DNA of 64,000 nucleotides from Bacteroidota bacterium (GTDB lineage Bacteria; Bacteroidota; Bacteroidia; AKYH767-A; OLB10), in assembly GCA_016714535.1 (NCBI GenBank), contig JADKDR010000001.1:496001-560000 (forward strand), in the 5' to 3' direction. The notes beneath the pieces were generated by a model. That model ran no database searches. It saw nothing but the letters and a program-made list of their open reading frames with translations, and was not told the origin of the DNA. The position numbers and the translations under genes are program-made. Positions 18,863 to 27,649 of the stretch are shown here, in pieces (within the stretch, counting starts at the first letter, position 1; each line of letters starts with the position of its first letter).

Positions 18863-19618
18863 TTATATTTTCTCCAAGGCCTTCTCGTCTATCCAACCCT
18901 CATTGCCGTTTGCAATGCGAATTTTTTTCCATCCCTTTAATTCATCGAGGATAGTAACCTTGGTACCATCGTGTAACATAAATAGGTTTGCGCCTTTATC
19001 GTCAGGCGAACTTTTCACATATGGATTGGTTGCAAAAATGATGGCCTCGGGAGTATCGTTCAGAATTTTGCTTTGTGAAGAGGCAACATACCAAAACGTG
19101 AGTGTAAGCACCAGGCAAATTAACGATGCAAAAAACGAAAACTGCCTCAATCCATATTTGATTGAAAACAAATAAACGATGAAAAAAATAAGCGTAAGCC
19201 AAAGACATATAATAACGGTATAGCTGCGTATGTTAAGCGATGTACCTGCAATAAATCCATACCACCACTTTTGATAAAACACCTGAGGCACCGGTTCTAT
19301 CTTATCTACTGTTTGCAAATTTGCTAAACGCAAATTGTAAATAACATCCTCATCAGCAGGATTAATTCTTAAAGCGCGCTCAAAGTTTAAAATCGACTTA
19401 GCTATTTCGCCTGATTTGTAATAAGCATTTCCTAGATTATAATATAAAGCAGCATTAGCCGGGCTTTGCTTTATCATTTGCTCATATGCAATGGCAGCCT
19501 TTTCAAAATCGCCATTCTTATAAAACAATGCAGCATCGTTTTCTTTATTTGCCATGGCAAATAGAAAACTTAGCTGCATGCCAAGTAAGAGCACTATGTT
19601 ATGCTTTCGAAATTTCAT
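18863..19618 (-). CDS. batE: BatE-like protein: TPR plus SH3 domain
   Basis: Last gene of the moxR-bat operon. The start ATG at 19618 is preferred over an in-frame TTG two codons upstream. A signal or anchor segment (VLLLGMQLSFLFAMA) is followed by TPR repeats (YYNLGNAYYKSGEIAKSI, FERALRINPAD) to about residue 105, two membrane segments around residues 130-180 (ICLWLTLIFFIVYLF; FASLICLVLTLTFWYV), and a C-terminal bacterial SH3-like domain (FMLHDGTKVTILDELKGWKK, NGNEGWI). This domain order is that of BatE in Bacteroidota, an envelope protein of the Bat (aerotolerance) set whose biochemical role is unsettled. It overlaps the 3' end of batD by 20 bases. Confidence 0.88.
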   Translation of the reverse strand: MKFRKHNIVLLLGMQLSFLFAMANKENDAALFYKNGDFEKAAIAYEQMIKQSPANAALYYNLGNAYYKSGEIAKSILNFERALRINPADEDVIYNLRLANLQTVDKIEPVPQVFYQKWWYGFIAGTSLNIRSYTVIICLWLTLIFFIVYLFSIKYGLRQFSFFASLICLVLTLTFWYVASSQSKILNDTPEAIIFATNPYVKSSPDDKGANLFMLHDGTKVTILDELKGWKKIRIANGNEGWIDEKALEKI

Positions 19619-20081
19619 TTTCAATTTGAGTAATCACCTTTACCGCATTTTCGTATACGAGCTTTGTTTCGGTAGCAGCATTTGGAGCAAAGCGCGCAAA
19701 CTCGCATTTATCAAGCGTTTGGGTAAGCATGGCAATGGTTTCGGACTGCACTTGCTTTGCCTGCAATTTTTCGGTTGCGTTCTCTTTACTAAAATCACTT
19801 AGGGGCAAAGTAATTTTATCGCTTACATATCCTATCAGTGCTTTATATGTTTCATCATAAAACTCGTTAGTTTTATTTTCATTTTGAAACTTGCTGGCTA
19901 GTGCTAATTTTTTTGAAGCAATGCGTCCGGCACCCCGGCTTTTTGCTAAGGCAACATTACCTTGCAATTCGCTTAGTCGCGACTTATAAGCTATAGCTCC
20001 TGCCCCTAACAGCAACGGCAATAATAGCAGCGAATAAAATTTCCATGTACCATAAAAGTCGTTGCCTCCGGCCGATTGCAA
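19599..20081 (-). CDS. batD: BatD, C-terminal part (frameshifted): membrane anchor and cytoplasmic tail
   Basis: Reads QSAGGNDFYGTWKFYSLLLL onward, then a transmembrane segment (LLLPLLLGAGAIAY) and a charged, mostly helical tail. This is the expected C-terminal end of BatD. The TTG at 20081 is not a real start: with one extra base in the T4 run at 20093-20096 the preceding gene joins as DIRYIKTGEALQSAGG, giving one protein of about 620 residues. Without that base the periplasmic part would be released without its anchor. Confidence 0.82.
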   Translation of the reverse strand: MQSAGGNDFYGTWKFYSLLLLPLLLGAGAIAYKSRLSELQGNVALAKSRGAGRIASKKLALASKFQNENKTNEFYDETYKALIGYVSDKITLPLSDFSKENATEKLQAKQVQSETIAMLTQTLDKCEFARFAPNAATETKLVYENAVKVITQIENEISKA

Positions 20082-21460
20082 AGCCTCACCGGTTTTATAT
20101 AACGTATATCCTTACTTATTACAGCTACATCTGTTTTGTTGGCTCCGGCATTTTCTATCACCGTTGCATTATTGCCATCGCCCTTGGCCACTTTAATGGT
20201 GAAGGGGCCTTTGGCCACTTCCTTATATGTTTTTGTTTCGAGGTCGAAGTAGGAAAATCGCAATGCATCAATGGTGTATTCCCCTTCATGTCGGGGTATA
20301 AGCAGATATTCAAATGTTTTGTTTCCACTTGTTCCGCTTTCAGAAACATTGATGTTATCATCCACCTTGGGGTCATAAGTTTCTATATCTCCCGGCACAC
20401 TTATTTTTGGGGCTTCAACTAATTTCAAATTTCCCTTACCACTAACTTTTACTTTTAAGGTAACCGCTTCGTTGGCTTTGGTTTCGCCCTTGTCAAGTTG
20501 TGCATCAAACTGCAGTCGGCCTACAGCTCCATTAAATGATGCAGGTGCATTTGCCGGCAAGTCTTTTACATTTATCTTAAAAGCATCGCTGCGTATCTCA
20601 ACTTTTTGATTTTGATATCCTCCTCCAAAAAAAGGATCATTAAAAATATCAAATGGATCGTTCGGATTACGATTGCGTTTTACCTGCACCTGCGCAATAG
20701 CCTCGCCCTTCATAGGGTCTATGGTGATGGTACCACTTTGCTGTGGGAATAAAATAAATTTCTTAACTACCAATGTTGCGTAACGCGTCCCATTATAATT
20801 CTCGTAAGTAGCAGGTGTGTTTTCGGGCACATTAATTTCTGAACTCCAAAATCCATTAAAGGATGGCAGATCGGAAATCATGGGACTAGACAAGGCAACA
20901 CTAGTATATAGTTTATAGGTAATAAGTACTCCCTCGCCTATATATAGATTACTTTTATCTATGGAGGCACGTATAAATACTTGTTTATTGGAAGTTGCCG
21001 ATGTAGCATTATTAGCTCCATTGTTTACTCCCGGATTTTGCGATTGTGCCTGATTAGATGCCTGACCTTTGGTGCAGGTCATCGTGATTGCGTTACTGGT
21101 ATATGTTTTGCCATCAATATTCACACTGGCACTTCCTATTTTCAATGAGCCTTCCTTTAATGGAGTTAGGTAGTAGCTGTATGATGAGGATACGGTAGTA
21201 CGCCCGTTTACCATGGTAAAATTATTGCTTTGAAAAGGTCCGCCAATTACCTGAAAATCTTTAAAGTCAGGCTGCTTAAAGGCATTGCCATTTCCTCCTT
21301 CAATGGTAAAAGTTATTTGAAAACGGTCGCCAACGGCAACCTGATTTCTGTTAACGGTAGCTGTAAACGATTGTGCTCCAACAAACTGATAAAAGAATAA
21401 CATCGCCCCACAAAGGATTATGGAATGAGTCAGTAGTCTTTTTATGTTTTCCATTACCAT
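20006..21460 (-). CDS. batD: BatD (oxygen-tolerance family), N-terminal periplasmic part (frameshifted)
   Basis: Signal peptide ILCGAMLFFYQFVGAQ, then repeated beta-sandwich modules typical of the BatD family: FTATVNRNQVAVGDRFQITF, FIRASIDKSNLYIGEGVLIT, PASFNGAVGRLQFDA, and VISKDIRYIK near the end. After DIRYIK the frame reads nonsense (PVRLCNRPEA...) to a stop at 20006, whereas the true continuation is in the frame of 19599-20081. A family protein normally has about 580-620 residues, matching the joined length. BatD is proposed to act with the VWA proteins BatA and BatB at the inner membrane. It starts 3 bases upstream of the end of the batC frame in genome order, so the two genes nearly touch. 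Confidence 0.86.
   Translation of the reverse strand: MVMENIKRLLTHSIILCGAMLFFYQFVGAQSFTATVNRNQVAVGDRFQITFTIEGGNGNAFKQPDFKDFQVIGGPFQSNNFTMVNGRTTVSSSYSYYLTPLKEGSLKIGSASVNIDGKTYTSNAITMTCTKGQASNQAQSQNPGVNNGANNATSATSNKQVFIRASIDKSNLYIGEGVLITYKLYTSVALSSPMISDLPSFNGFWSSEINVPENTPATYENYNGTRYATLVVKKFILFPQQSGTITIDPMKGEAIAQVQVKRNRNPNDPFDIFNDPFFGGGYQNQKVEIRSDAFKINVKDLPANAPASFNGAVGRLQFDAQLDKGETKANEAVTLKVKVSGKGNLKLVEAPKISVPGDIETYDPKVDDNINVSESGTSGNKTFEYLLIPRHEGEYTIDALRFSYFDLETKTYKEVAKGPFTIKVAKGDGNNATVIENAGANKTDVAVISKDIRYIKPVRLCNRPEATTFMVHGNFIRCYYCRCC
20093..20096 (-). other. Homopolymer at the batD frameshift
   Basis: Four T on the plus strand (A4 in the gene). A fifth base restores one frame across 19599-21460. 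The shift falls between the periplasmic domains and the membrane anchor, in the conserved DIRYIKT segment. Confidence 0.75.
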
Positions 21461-21463
21461 GGG

Positions 21464-22213
21464 TTACCAGTTTTTGCTTATTGATGTTCTTACTGCTTCC
21501 TTCTTTTGCATTTTCTTTTGCAAATCCTTTTCATCATCTTTCAGTGCCTGCAGCATTCGCTCAGCATCTTCTTTAGATATTTTTGGCTTTTGCTGCTCTT
21601 GCTGTTTTTGTTGTTCCTTTTGTTGTTCTTTATTTTGTGCCTGCTGTTCTTGCTGTTGTTGTTGATCTTTTTGATCCTGCTTTTGATCCTGCTTTTGATC
21701 CTGCTTCTGTTCTTGTTTCTGGTCCTGCTTATTCTTGTCGTTCTTATTTTGTTGTTGCTGTTGTTGCTGCTGTTGTTGCAGTTTGCTCATGGCATAGGCC
21801 AGGTTGTAACGCGTTTGTTCATCCTTCGGATTGAGACGCAACGATTCTTTTAACGCACTTACACTCTCTTCATACTTTTCCTGTTGCATCAACGAATTTC
21901 CCATATTGTGATACGCCTTCGCTTTTACATCCTTAGGTGCTTTGCTATTAATGGTACTTTGAAATTGACTACTCGCCTCATCAAACTTCTTTTGCTTGTA
22001 CAAGGCATTGCCAAGGTTATAGGTACCTGCCGATGAACCACTATTGGCATCCAGGGCCTTGCGATATTGTGTTTCGGCCTCGTTGTATTTTTTGCTGTTA
22101 TACAACTCATTCCCTTTGCGCACATTCTTTTTTTCTTCCGTAGTTTGTTGCGCAATCAATTTCATGCCTGCAAGCAGGCATGTCAACATTAGTATATACT
22201 TTCCCAATTTCAT
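21464..22213 (-). CDS. batC: BatC-like TPR protein with Gln/Lys/Asp-rich region
   Basis: Signal peptide (LMLTCLLAGMKLIAQQ), three to four TPR units over residues of about 25-145 (YNEAETQYRKALDANSG, AGTYNLGNALYKQKKFDEA, KAYHNMGNSLMQQEKYEES, LRLNPKDEQTRYNLAYAMSK), then a low-complexity stretch of roughly 70 residues made of Gln runs and QDQK repeats, ending in a charged helix (ISKEDAERMLQAL). TPR proteins of this type stand at this place in Bat operons of Bacteroidota. The stop of batB and this start overlap by 4 bases (ATGA type), which suggests translational coupling. The repetitive stretch is prone to length variation. Confidence 0.88.
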   Translation of the reverse strand: MKLGKYILMLTCLLAGMKLIAQQTTEEKKNVRKGNELYNSKKYNEAETQYRKALDANSGSSAGTYNLGNALYKQKKFDEASSQFQSTINSKAPKDVKAKAYHNMGNSLMQQEKYEESVSALKESLRLNPKDEQTRYNLAYAMSKLQQQQQQQQQQNKNDKNKQDQKQEQKQDQKQDQKQDQKDQQQQQEQQAQNKEQQKEQQKQQEQQKPKISKEDAERMLQALKDDEKDLQKKMQKKEAVRTSISKNW

Positions 22214-23268
22214 TTTACGCTTGTTTTTTTATCACCAAACAAATTCAAACTTTCTATCCATTTACTTTTGGTTTCGCTCAATATAAATTCAAGAATCAAA
22301 AATAACAATCCAAGGCCAAGAAACCACTGAAACTGATCTTCATAATCTGTAAATAATTGTGAAGAGAATTCGCGGTCGGTAAGTTTGCTTAACTCTTTAA
22401 ATACTATGGCTAAACCATCATCACTGGTAGAGGCGCGAATAAATTTTCCTTTGCCCGCATCGGCTATCTGCATCAGGTTATTCTCATCTAGTTTAGTCAT
22501 AATAGTTTGCCCGCTTTCGTCTTGCATAAAACCAACACGCTGACCATACTGCATAATTGGGATTGGTGCGCCACTTGCAGAGCCCATGCCTATGGTATGC
22601 ACTACAATGCCTTTTTCGGCTGCCTCTTTTGCTGCTTCTATAGCATCGTCTTCGTGATTCTCGCCATCAGTAATTACAACAATGGCTGCATTATGCCTGC
22701 GTATACTATCACCAAACGATTGCACGGCCAGCTCAATGGCGCTGCCAATGGCAGTACCCTGCGTAGGTACCATATCTGTATTTATAGTTGAGACCATCAA
22801 CTTGGCAGCACCATAATCTGTAGTTATGGGAAGTTGGGTGTAGGATTGCCCTGCAAATACGATGATACCTAAACGGTCGCCATCCAGTTTATCTATCAGG
22901 CGGAACAATGCCTGCTTGCTGCGCTCGATACGCGAAGGCTTTAAATCTTCAGCATTCATAGAGTTGGATACATCCAGACAAACAACCAGATCAACACCCT
23001 TTCGTTTTACCTCTTCCAGTTTACTTCCAAGTTGAGGTCCAATTATAGCAGTAATAATGAAAAGCATTGCAATCGTAATTAAAACAAATTTACTTATCAA
23101 CTTAGCGTTGGACACGGTAGCAAACAAAGGCTGTATCACTTGCCTCTCGCCAAACCTACGCAATGCATTTTTTCGCCATTGATAAAACAATAGAAAAAGC
23201 ACTATCATAACCGGAATGGCAAGATATGCGTATATCCATACTTCGTGTGCTATTCTAAACTCTTTCAT
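22210..23268 (-). CDS. batB: BatB, VWA-domain membrane protein
   Basis: 352 residues. Membrane segments at about residues 8-28 (IYAYLAIPVMIVLFLLF) and 59-77 (FVLITIAMLFIITAIIG), a von Willebrand A domain at about 90-290, and a C-terminal membrane helix (FQWFLGLGLLFLILEFIL). The MIDAS metal site is complete: DVSNS, the threonine in TQGTAIGSA, and the aspartate in ITDGENHEDD. It is the second VWA protein of the operon and is expected to work with BatA. It overlaps batC by 4 bases and lies 4 bases after batA. Confidence 0.93.
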   Translation of the reverse strand: MKEFRIAHEVWIYAYLAIPVMIVLFLLFYQWRKNALRRFGERQVIQPLFATVSNAKLISKFVLITIAMLFIITAIIGPQLGSKLEEVKRKGVDLVVCLDVSNSMNAEDLKPSRIERSKQALFRLIDKLDGDRLGIIVFAGQSYTQLPITTDYGAAKLMVSTINTDMVPTQGTAIGSAIELAVQSFGDSIRRHNAAIVVITDGENHEDDAIEAAKEAAEKGIVVHTIGMGSASGAPIPIMQYGQRVGFMQDESGQTIMTKLDENNLMQIADAGKGKFIRASTSDDGLAIVFKELSKLTDREFSSQLFTDYEDQFQWFLGLGLLFLILEFILSETKSKWIESLNLFGDKKTSVK

Positions 23269-23272
23269 TCGC

Positions 23273-24280
23273 TTATGGCAATGATTTCAATATTAAATAC
23301 TTTAATAAAAACTCAAGTAACAATAAAAAAGCAGCAGCAACTGCAAAGGGCAAATATTCTTCGGTATACCTTCTGAACTCAGTTACATTGATCTTTGTTT
23401 TTTCCATCTTATCAATTTCTGCATAAATCTCCTGCAACTTTTTCTTATTGGTAGCTCTAAAATATTTTCCATCTGTTTGTTTGCTTATTGCTTGTAACAC
23501 ATCCTCGTCAATTTCGACCGGAATGTTCTGATATTGAATTCCAAAAGGCGTGCGCATGGGATAAGGTGCAAAACCCTTGGTACCAACACCAATGGTATAT
23601 ACACGTACTCCAAATGTTTTTGCAATTTCTCCCGCCATAGCTGGTGCTATGCTGCCGGCATTGTTCTGCCCATCGGTAAGAAGTATAACTACTTTACTTT
23701 TTGTTTTAGCATCTTTCACTCGCGCAACAGCGGTAGCAAGACCTTCGCCAATAGCTGTTTGTGGTGTAGGAATAAGATCGCTGTTAAGCTTGCTTAACAG
23801 GTTAACCAATACCGAATGATCGGTTGTTATAGGGCATGAGGTAAAACTTTCGCCTTTAAAAATCACTAAACCAATCTGATCGGTGGCACGGCCTTTTACA
23901 AAATCTATTGCTACTGACTTAGCAGCTTCTATACGATTTGGTTTAAAATCTTCGGCTAACATAGACTCACTAATATCCAGTGCCATTACAATTGAAATGC
24001 CTTCGCTACTTACATTGCGGCCCTTGCTGCTTGATTGTGGTCGTGCCAAACCAAGTATAATGGCGCTTACTGCTAATAAGCGCAGCACCAATGGCATATT
24101 TACCAGCCGTTGCTTTAGGGTTGGTTTAAAAAATTGGAAGGGGGCGGTCTGACTGAAATTTATGGTTGCTTTTTTTTTGCGAAGCACAAAAAAATACCAG
24201 GCTAACATGATGGGCAACGTCAGGAACAACCATAAAAAATGTGGTTGCGAAAATCGTATATCGTTATACCATTCTATCAT
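23273..24280 (-). CDS. batA: BatA, VWA-domain membrane protein
   Basis: 335 residues with the same plan as BatB: N-terminal membrane segments (FLWLFLTLPIMLAWYFFVL; PLVLRLLAVSAIILGLA), a VWA domain with MIDAS motif DISES, threonine in TPQTAIGEG and aspartate in LLTDGQNNAGS, then a C-terminal hydrophobic helix (LPFAVAAAFLLLLEFLLKYL). The VWA domain should lie in the periplasm. The ATG overlaps the end of the upstream gene by 4 bases, so the two are likely translationally coupled. Confidence 0.93.
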   Translation of the reverse strand: MIEWYNDIRFSQPHFLWLFLTLPIMLAWYFFVLRKKKATINFSQTAPFQFFKPTLKQRLVNMPLVLRLLAVSAIILGLARPQSSSKGRNVSSEGISIVMALDISESMLAEDFKPNRIEAAKSVAIDFVKGRATDQIGLVIFKGESFTSCPITTDHSVLVNLLSKLNSDLIPTPQTAIGEGLATAVARVKDAKTKSKVVILLTDGQNNAGSIAPAMAGEIAKTFGVRVYTIGVGTKGFAPYPMRTPFGIQYQNIPVEIDEDVLQAISKQTDGKYFRATNKKKLQEIYAEIDKMEKTKINVTEFRRYTEEYLPFAVAAAFLLLLEFLLKYLILKSLP

Positions 24281-25269
24281 TGTTGATTGCCATTGTTTTG
24301 ATTATTTGATGCAGTTGCATTAGCAACCTGTACCTGCATAGTGCTTTTAATAAAATCAAAAGCATCGGTCATGCTTCGCTCATTCTCGCCACCTATAGGA
24401 ATGGTCTTGGCAAACTTTACCAAATCGGCAAGGGTAAGCATCTCCCTCAACTTAATGTTATCAGTAGCAGCCAATTGCTGAATGGTAGAACTCTGCATTA
24501 TTTCGTCACTAGTAAACTCCATTGCATTTATTCGGTAGCGATGTTCAAGATACTGCCTCATTATATCTGTCAGTTGAGTATGGTACTGCTTGTAGTTTCC
24601 TTGTTGCCAAAGTTTTTGTTCTTTCAATTCATTCAATTTTTCAAATGCAATTTCGTGTGCAGGCCTTGTTGGAATTTTCTTTTCTAAAACTACCGGCTTC
24701 AGTTTTCTTTTGCGTAAAAAATAAATAAGCACACCTGCCAGCACCACCAATGCTATTGCTCCTACTATATACCAGATGTAATCCATAATATCAAACGGCA
24801 CATCTATTACCCCTTTAATATCTTTAATAGCCTTGGTAGTATCTACAGGAATTGTTTGTACACCAAGCATGATTGGTTGGGTGCCTATGCCAATGCCGGT
24901 TGCAGAAGAATCAAGGTTGCTTCGCAAATACAAAGGCGGAATGGTATGCAACCCACTATCAAATGAAGTGATTACAATTCGCTGACTTAATAGAAATCCA
25001 TTGGCACTTGCAATCGTATCTATGGTGTCGCGCAATATCACTTCAATCGTATTAAAAGTATCAGGCACTGCAAACCAAATTCCTTTTTCTTTTTGCGTTA
25101 AGGTGGCACTTAAACGCAACGATGTTTGATCACCAATTTTTATAAAATTGGTATCCAGTTTTGCAGAAACCTGTGGTTGGGCATTTACCAATGTAAAAAA
25201 ACCAATACACCATGCCAAGCAAAAAGCGAAACAAAATACATTGTGATATTTTACATTAAACATGTTCAT
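24277..25269 (-). CDS. Bat-operon membrane protein of unassigned function (DUF4381-like position)
   Basis: The start ATG at 25269 avoids the overlap with the DUF58 gene that the GTG at 25293 would need. Signal peptide (FCFAFCLAWCIGFFTLVNAQ), a periplasmic beta-rich region of about 130 residues with BatD-like wording (VSAKLDTNFIKIGDQTSLRL), a single transmembrane helix (YIWYIVGAIALVVLAGVLIYF), and a cytoplasmic helical region (HEIAFEKLNELKEQKLWQQG; QLTDIMRQYLEHRYRI) ending in an Asn/Gln-rich tail. The same kind of protein is regularly found between the DUF58 and batA genes in Bacteroidota; its biochemical role is not known. Confidence 0.85.
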   Translation of the reverse strand: MNMFNVKYHNVFCFAFCLAWCIGFFTLVNAQPQVSAKLDTNFIKIGDQTSLRLSATLTQKEKGIWFAVPDTFNTIEVILRDTIDTIASANGFLLSQRIVITSFDSGLHTIPPLYLRSNLDSSATGIGIGTQPIMLGVQTIPVDTTKAIKDIKGVIDVPFDIMDYIWYIVGAIALVVLAGVLIYFLRKRKLKPVVLEKKIPTRPAHEIAFEKLNELKEQKLWQQGNYKQYHTQLTDIMRQYLEHRYRINAMEFTSDEIMQSSTIQQLAATDNIKLREMLTLADLVKFAKTIPIGGENERSMTDAFDFIKSTMQVQVANATASNNQNNGNQQ

Positions 25270-25279
25270 TATTTCTCGT

Positions 25280-26152
25280 TTACCTTCTTTCACGTTTTTT
25301 AAATAATGCCATTAATGGTTTCACATAATTCTGGTTAGTGCGCAAGTCCACACCATCTACACCACATTTGATAAGTGTATCATTATGCTGTGCAACACGT
25401 TTTTCAAAAAACCGTGCATAATAATTTCTTAACGATGCATTGGTTGTATCCACTATGATGCTACGTTTAGTTTCAGAGTCGGTTATTTGCATTAAACCTA
25501 CATTAGGTAATTGTTGCTCGCGCTCATCGTATATGCGCAAGGCAACCAAATCGTGCTTTCGCGCGGCTATTTTAAGCGCATCTTTATAATCGGGCGACAT
25601 AAAATCGGAAATCAAAAAAGAGATAGACCTTTTTTTAATTACATTGGTAAAATATCGCAAGGCCATAGCCACATCGGTTCCGCGACCTTCGGGTTTTAAT
25701 TCTATCAGTTCGCGAATAATACGGAGGATATGCGATTTCCCTTTTTTAGGAGGAATAAATTTTTCAATACGGTCGCTAAAAAAAATCACTCCTACCTTGT
25801 CATTATTTTTTATTGCAGAAAAAGAAAGTACTGCACATATCTCAGTAATTAACTCACGCTTAAACTGGTATTGAGTTCCAAACTCTCCGCTTCCACTTAT
25901 GTCAACTAATAACACAACCGTTAACTCACGCTCTTCTTCAAAAACTTTAACGTACGGATTATTGAAACGTGCTGTTACATTCCAATCGATACTGCGTATA
26001 TCATCACCGGGAGTATATTCTCTAACTTCGCTAAAAGCCATACCACGACCTTTAAAGGCACTATGATATTCGCCCGAAAAAATCTGATTGCTCAGACCAC
26101 GGGTTTTAATTTCGATTTTTCGAACTTTTTTAATTAACTCCTGCGTTTCCAT
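25280..26152 (-). CDS. DUF58-family protein of the MoxR/Bat operon
   Basis: 290 residues. The family signature GDDIRSIDWNVTARFNNPYVK lies around residues 50-70, followed by a VWA-like fold with LVDISGSGEF as a MIDAS-like site. No membrane segment is evident, so it is probably cytosolic or membrane-associated. DUF58 proteins accompany MoxR ATPases almost everywhere and are thought to be part of a chaperone-like module for metal-containing or VWA partner proteins. It lies 38 bases after moxR and 10 bases before the next start. Confidence 0.92.
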   Translation of the reverse strand: METQELIKKVRKIEIKTRGLSNQIFSGEYHSAFKGRGMAFSEVREYTPGDDIRSIDWNVTARFNNPYVKVFEEERELTVVLLVDISGSGEFGTQYQFKRELITEICAVLSFSAIKNNDKVGVIFFSDRIEKFIPPKKGKSHILRIIRELIELKPEGRGTDVAMALRYFTNVIKKRSISFLISDFMSPDYKDALKIAARKHDLVALRIYDEREQQLPNVGLMQITDSETKRSIIVDTTNASLRNYYARFFEKRVAQHNDTLIKCGVDGVDLRTNQNYVKPLMALFKKRERR

Positions 26153-26190
26153 CCCTGTAATAGTTTAAGACTTATTTGAGCCAACAAATC

Positions 26191-27177
26191 TTATGGTACT
26201 TCAACTGCATTAAGTACATCGTTAATTACTTGTTCGGTAGTAACGTTTTCAGCTTCGGCCTCATAGGTAAGCCCAATGCGATGGCGCAACACATCATGCG
26301 CTATCGCACGCACATCTTCGGGTATTACATATCCTCTACGCTTGATAAATGCAAATGCCTTGGCTGCCAAAGCCAGATTAATACTTGCACGTGGCGAGCC
26401 TCCATAGTTAATCAGCTGCGCCAATTTAGGAAGTTTGTTTTCCTTTGGAAAACGTGTACTAAAAACAATATCTACAATATACTTTTCAATTTTTTCATCC
26501 ATATACACTTCTCTCACAGCCTTGCGAGCGTTCATAATTTGCGGTGTGCTTACTACCGCGTTTATCTTGTTCTCTTCGTTGCTTAAGTTTTGTCTGATAA
26601 TGGATTTTTCTTCTTCCTTACTCGGATAACCAATTACCACCTTGAGCATGAAACGATCTAACTGCGCTTCGGGCAAGGGGTACGTTCCTTCTTGTTCAAT
26701 TGGATTTTGTGTGGCAAGCACTAAAAATGGTTGCGGCAATTCGAAGGTGTTTTCTCCTATGGTTACTTGTTTTTCCTGCATGGCTTCGAGCAAGGCACTT
26801 TGTACCTTGGCAGGAGCGCGGTTAATTTCATCGGCTAAAACAAAGTTGGCAAACACAGGGCCTTTGCGTATTGAGAATTCCTCCTTCTTCTGATTGTAGA
26901 TCATGGTGCCAATTAAATCGGCAGGCAACAAGTCAGGAGTAAATTGAATACGCGAAAACTTTGCTTCGATGGCGGTGCTAAGCGATTTTATGGCTAAGGT
27001 CTTAGCCAGGCCCGGAACACCTTCGAGCAAAATGTGCCCATTACTTAGCAAACCAATTAGCAGTCGCTCTATCATATACTTTTGCCCTACTATGGATTTT
27101 CCTATTTCAAGGTTAATCAAATCTACAAAAGCGCTTTCCTGTTGGATACGCTCGTTTATTTCTTTTATATCAGTCAT
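26191..27177 (-). CDS. moxR: MoxR-family AAA ATPase
   Basis: 328 residues, first gene of an eight-gene minus-strand operon. Walker A LEGVPGLAKT at about residues 55-64, Walker B VLADEINRAPAKVQSALLEA, sensor 1 LATQNPIEQEGTYPLPEAQ, arginine-finger region LDRFMLKV, and a C-terminal lid with YGGSPRASINL. MoxR ATPases are AAA+ chaperone-like enzymes that act together with VWA proteins, here BatA, BatB and the DUF58 protein. No clear Bacteroidota promoter was found directly upstream. Confidence 0.94.
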   Translation of the reverse strand: MTDIKEINERIQQESAFVDLINLEIGKSIVGQKYMIERLLIGLLSNGHILLEGVPGLAKTLAIKSLSTAIEAKFSRIQFTPDLLPADLIGTMIYNQKKEEFSIRKGPVFANFVLADEINRAPAKVQSALLEAMQEKQVTIGENTFELPQPFLVLATQNPIEQEGTYPLPEAQLDRFMLKVVIGYPSKEEEKSIIRQNLSNEENKINAVVSTPQIMNARKAVREVYMDEKIEKYIVDIVFSTRFPKENKLPKLAQLINYGGSPRASINLALAAKAFAFIKRRGYVIPEDVRAIAHDVLRHRIGLTYEAEAENVTTEQVINDVLNAVEVP

Positions 27178-27490
27178 AAGTTTGAATGCGTAATTTTTAC
27201 GAGGTGCAATTTTAACACTTTGAGGCCATAACGTTTGTTACACTTGCGTTACATTGAGTTAAAATGTTGTTAATGATATGCGGGCTTTTTTTGTAGACCT
27301 ACCATAATGCTTTGCCTTGGGTTTTCTTCAATTATTTTTTTGTTGGGGAAATTAAAGCAGAAGGGTGAGAGAATTAATAAAATAATATTGAGTGAATTAT
27401 AAAAAGCTTGCTCTAATAAAAACTTTTTCGTTTAATTTGTAATTGCCTAAAAGTTATAAGGGTTACCAAACATTTAAAAACTTAAATCCA
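27178..27490. other. Intergenic region upstream of moxR and of the T9SS gene at 27491 (divergent)
   Basis: 313 AT-rich bases between divergent genes, expected to hold both promoters. I could not place a convincing TTTG-N19-TAnnTTTG pair for either; a possible -7 (TTAATTTG, around 27433) faces the rightward gene. No RNA gene or repeat was seen. Confidence 0.4.
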
Positions 27491-27649
27491 ATGGAAAATC
27501 AAAACACATTGCTACAGCTTGCAGAAGAAAATTCCCAATCTTTTTTATCAAACAAGCGTAAAACTTTTTTTCCTAAGAAAAAAAGTTTATTAATTGCCCC
27601 CTGCGCAAATTATAATTTTGTTACCTCTATTTACAATAAACATTCTTAA
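27491..27649 (+). CDS. N-terminal part of a frameshifted T9SS protein (signal/anchor region)
   Basis: From ATG 27491 the product reads MENQNTLLQLAEEN ... KKKSLLIAP and then leaves the coding frame at a C5 run (27597-27601). If one C is removed, the frame continues as SLLIAPAQIIILLPLFTINI, a good hydrophobic signal core preceded by Lys residues, into the gene at 27594-28847. The N-terminal extension before the hydrophobic core, about 30 residues, is longer than usual. The alternative is that this is untranslated leader and the real start is the TTG at 27594, but that start would give a signal peptide without positive charges. Confidence 0.55.
   Translation: MENQNTLLQLAEENSQSFLSNKRKTFFPKKKSLLIAPCANYNFVTSIYNKHS

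Noticed and set aside
21506..21853. Leu- and Ala-rich open frames opposite batC
   Set aside because: They are antisense readings of the Gln/Lys-repeat tract and have no start or family features.
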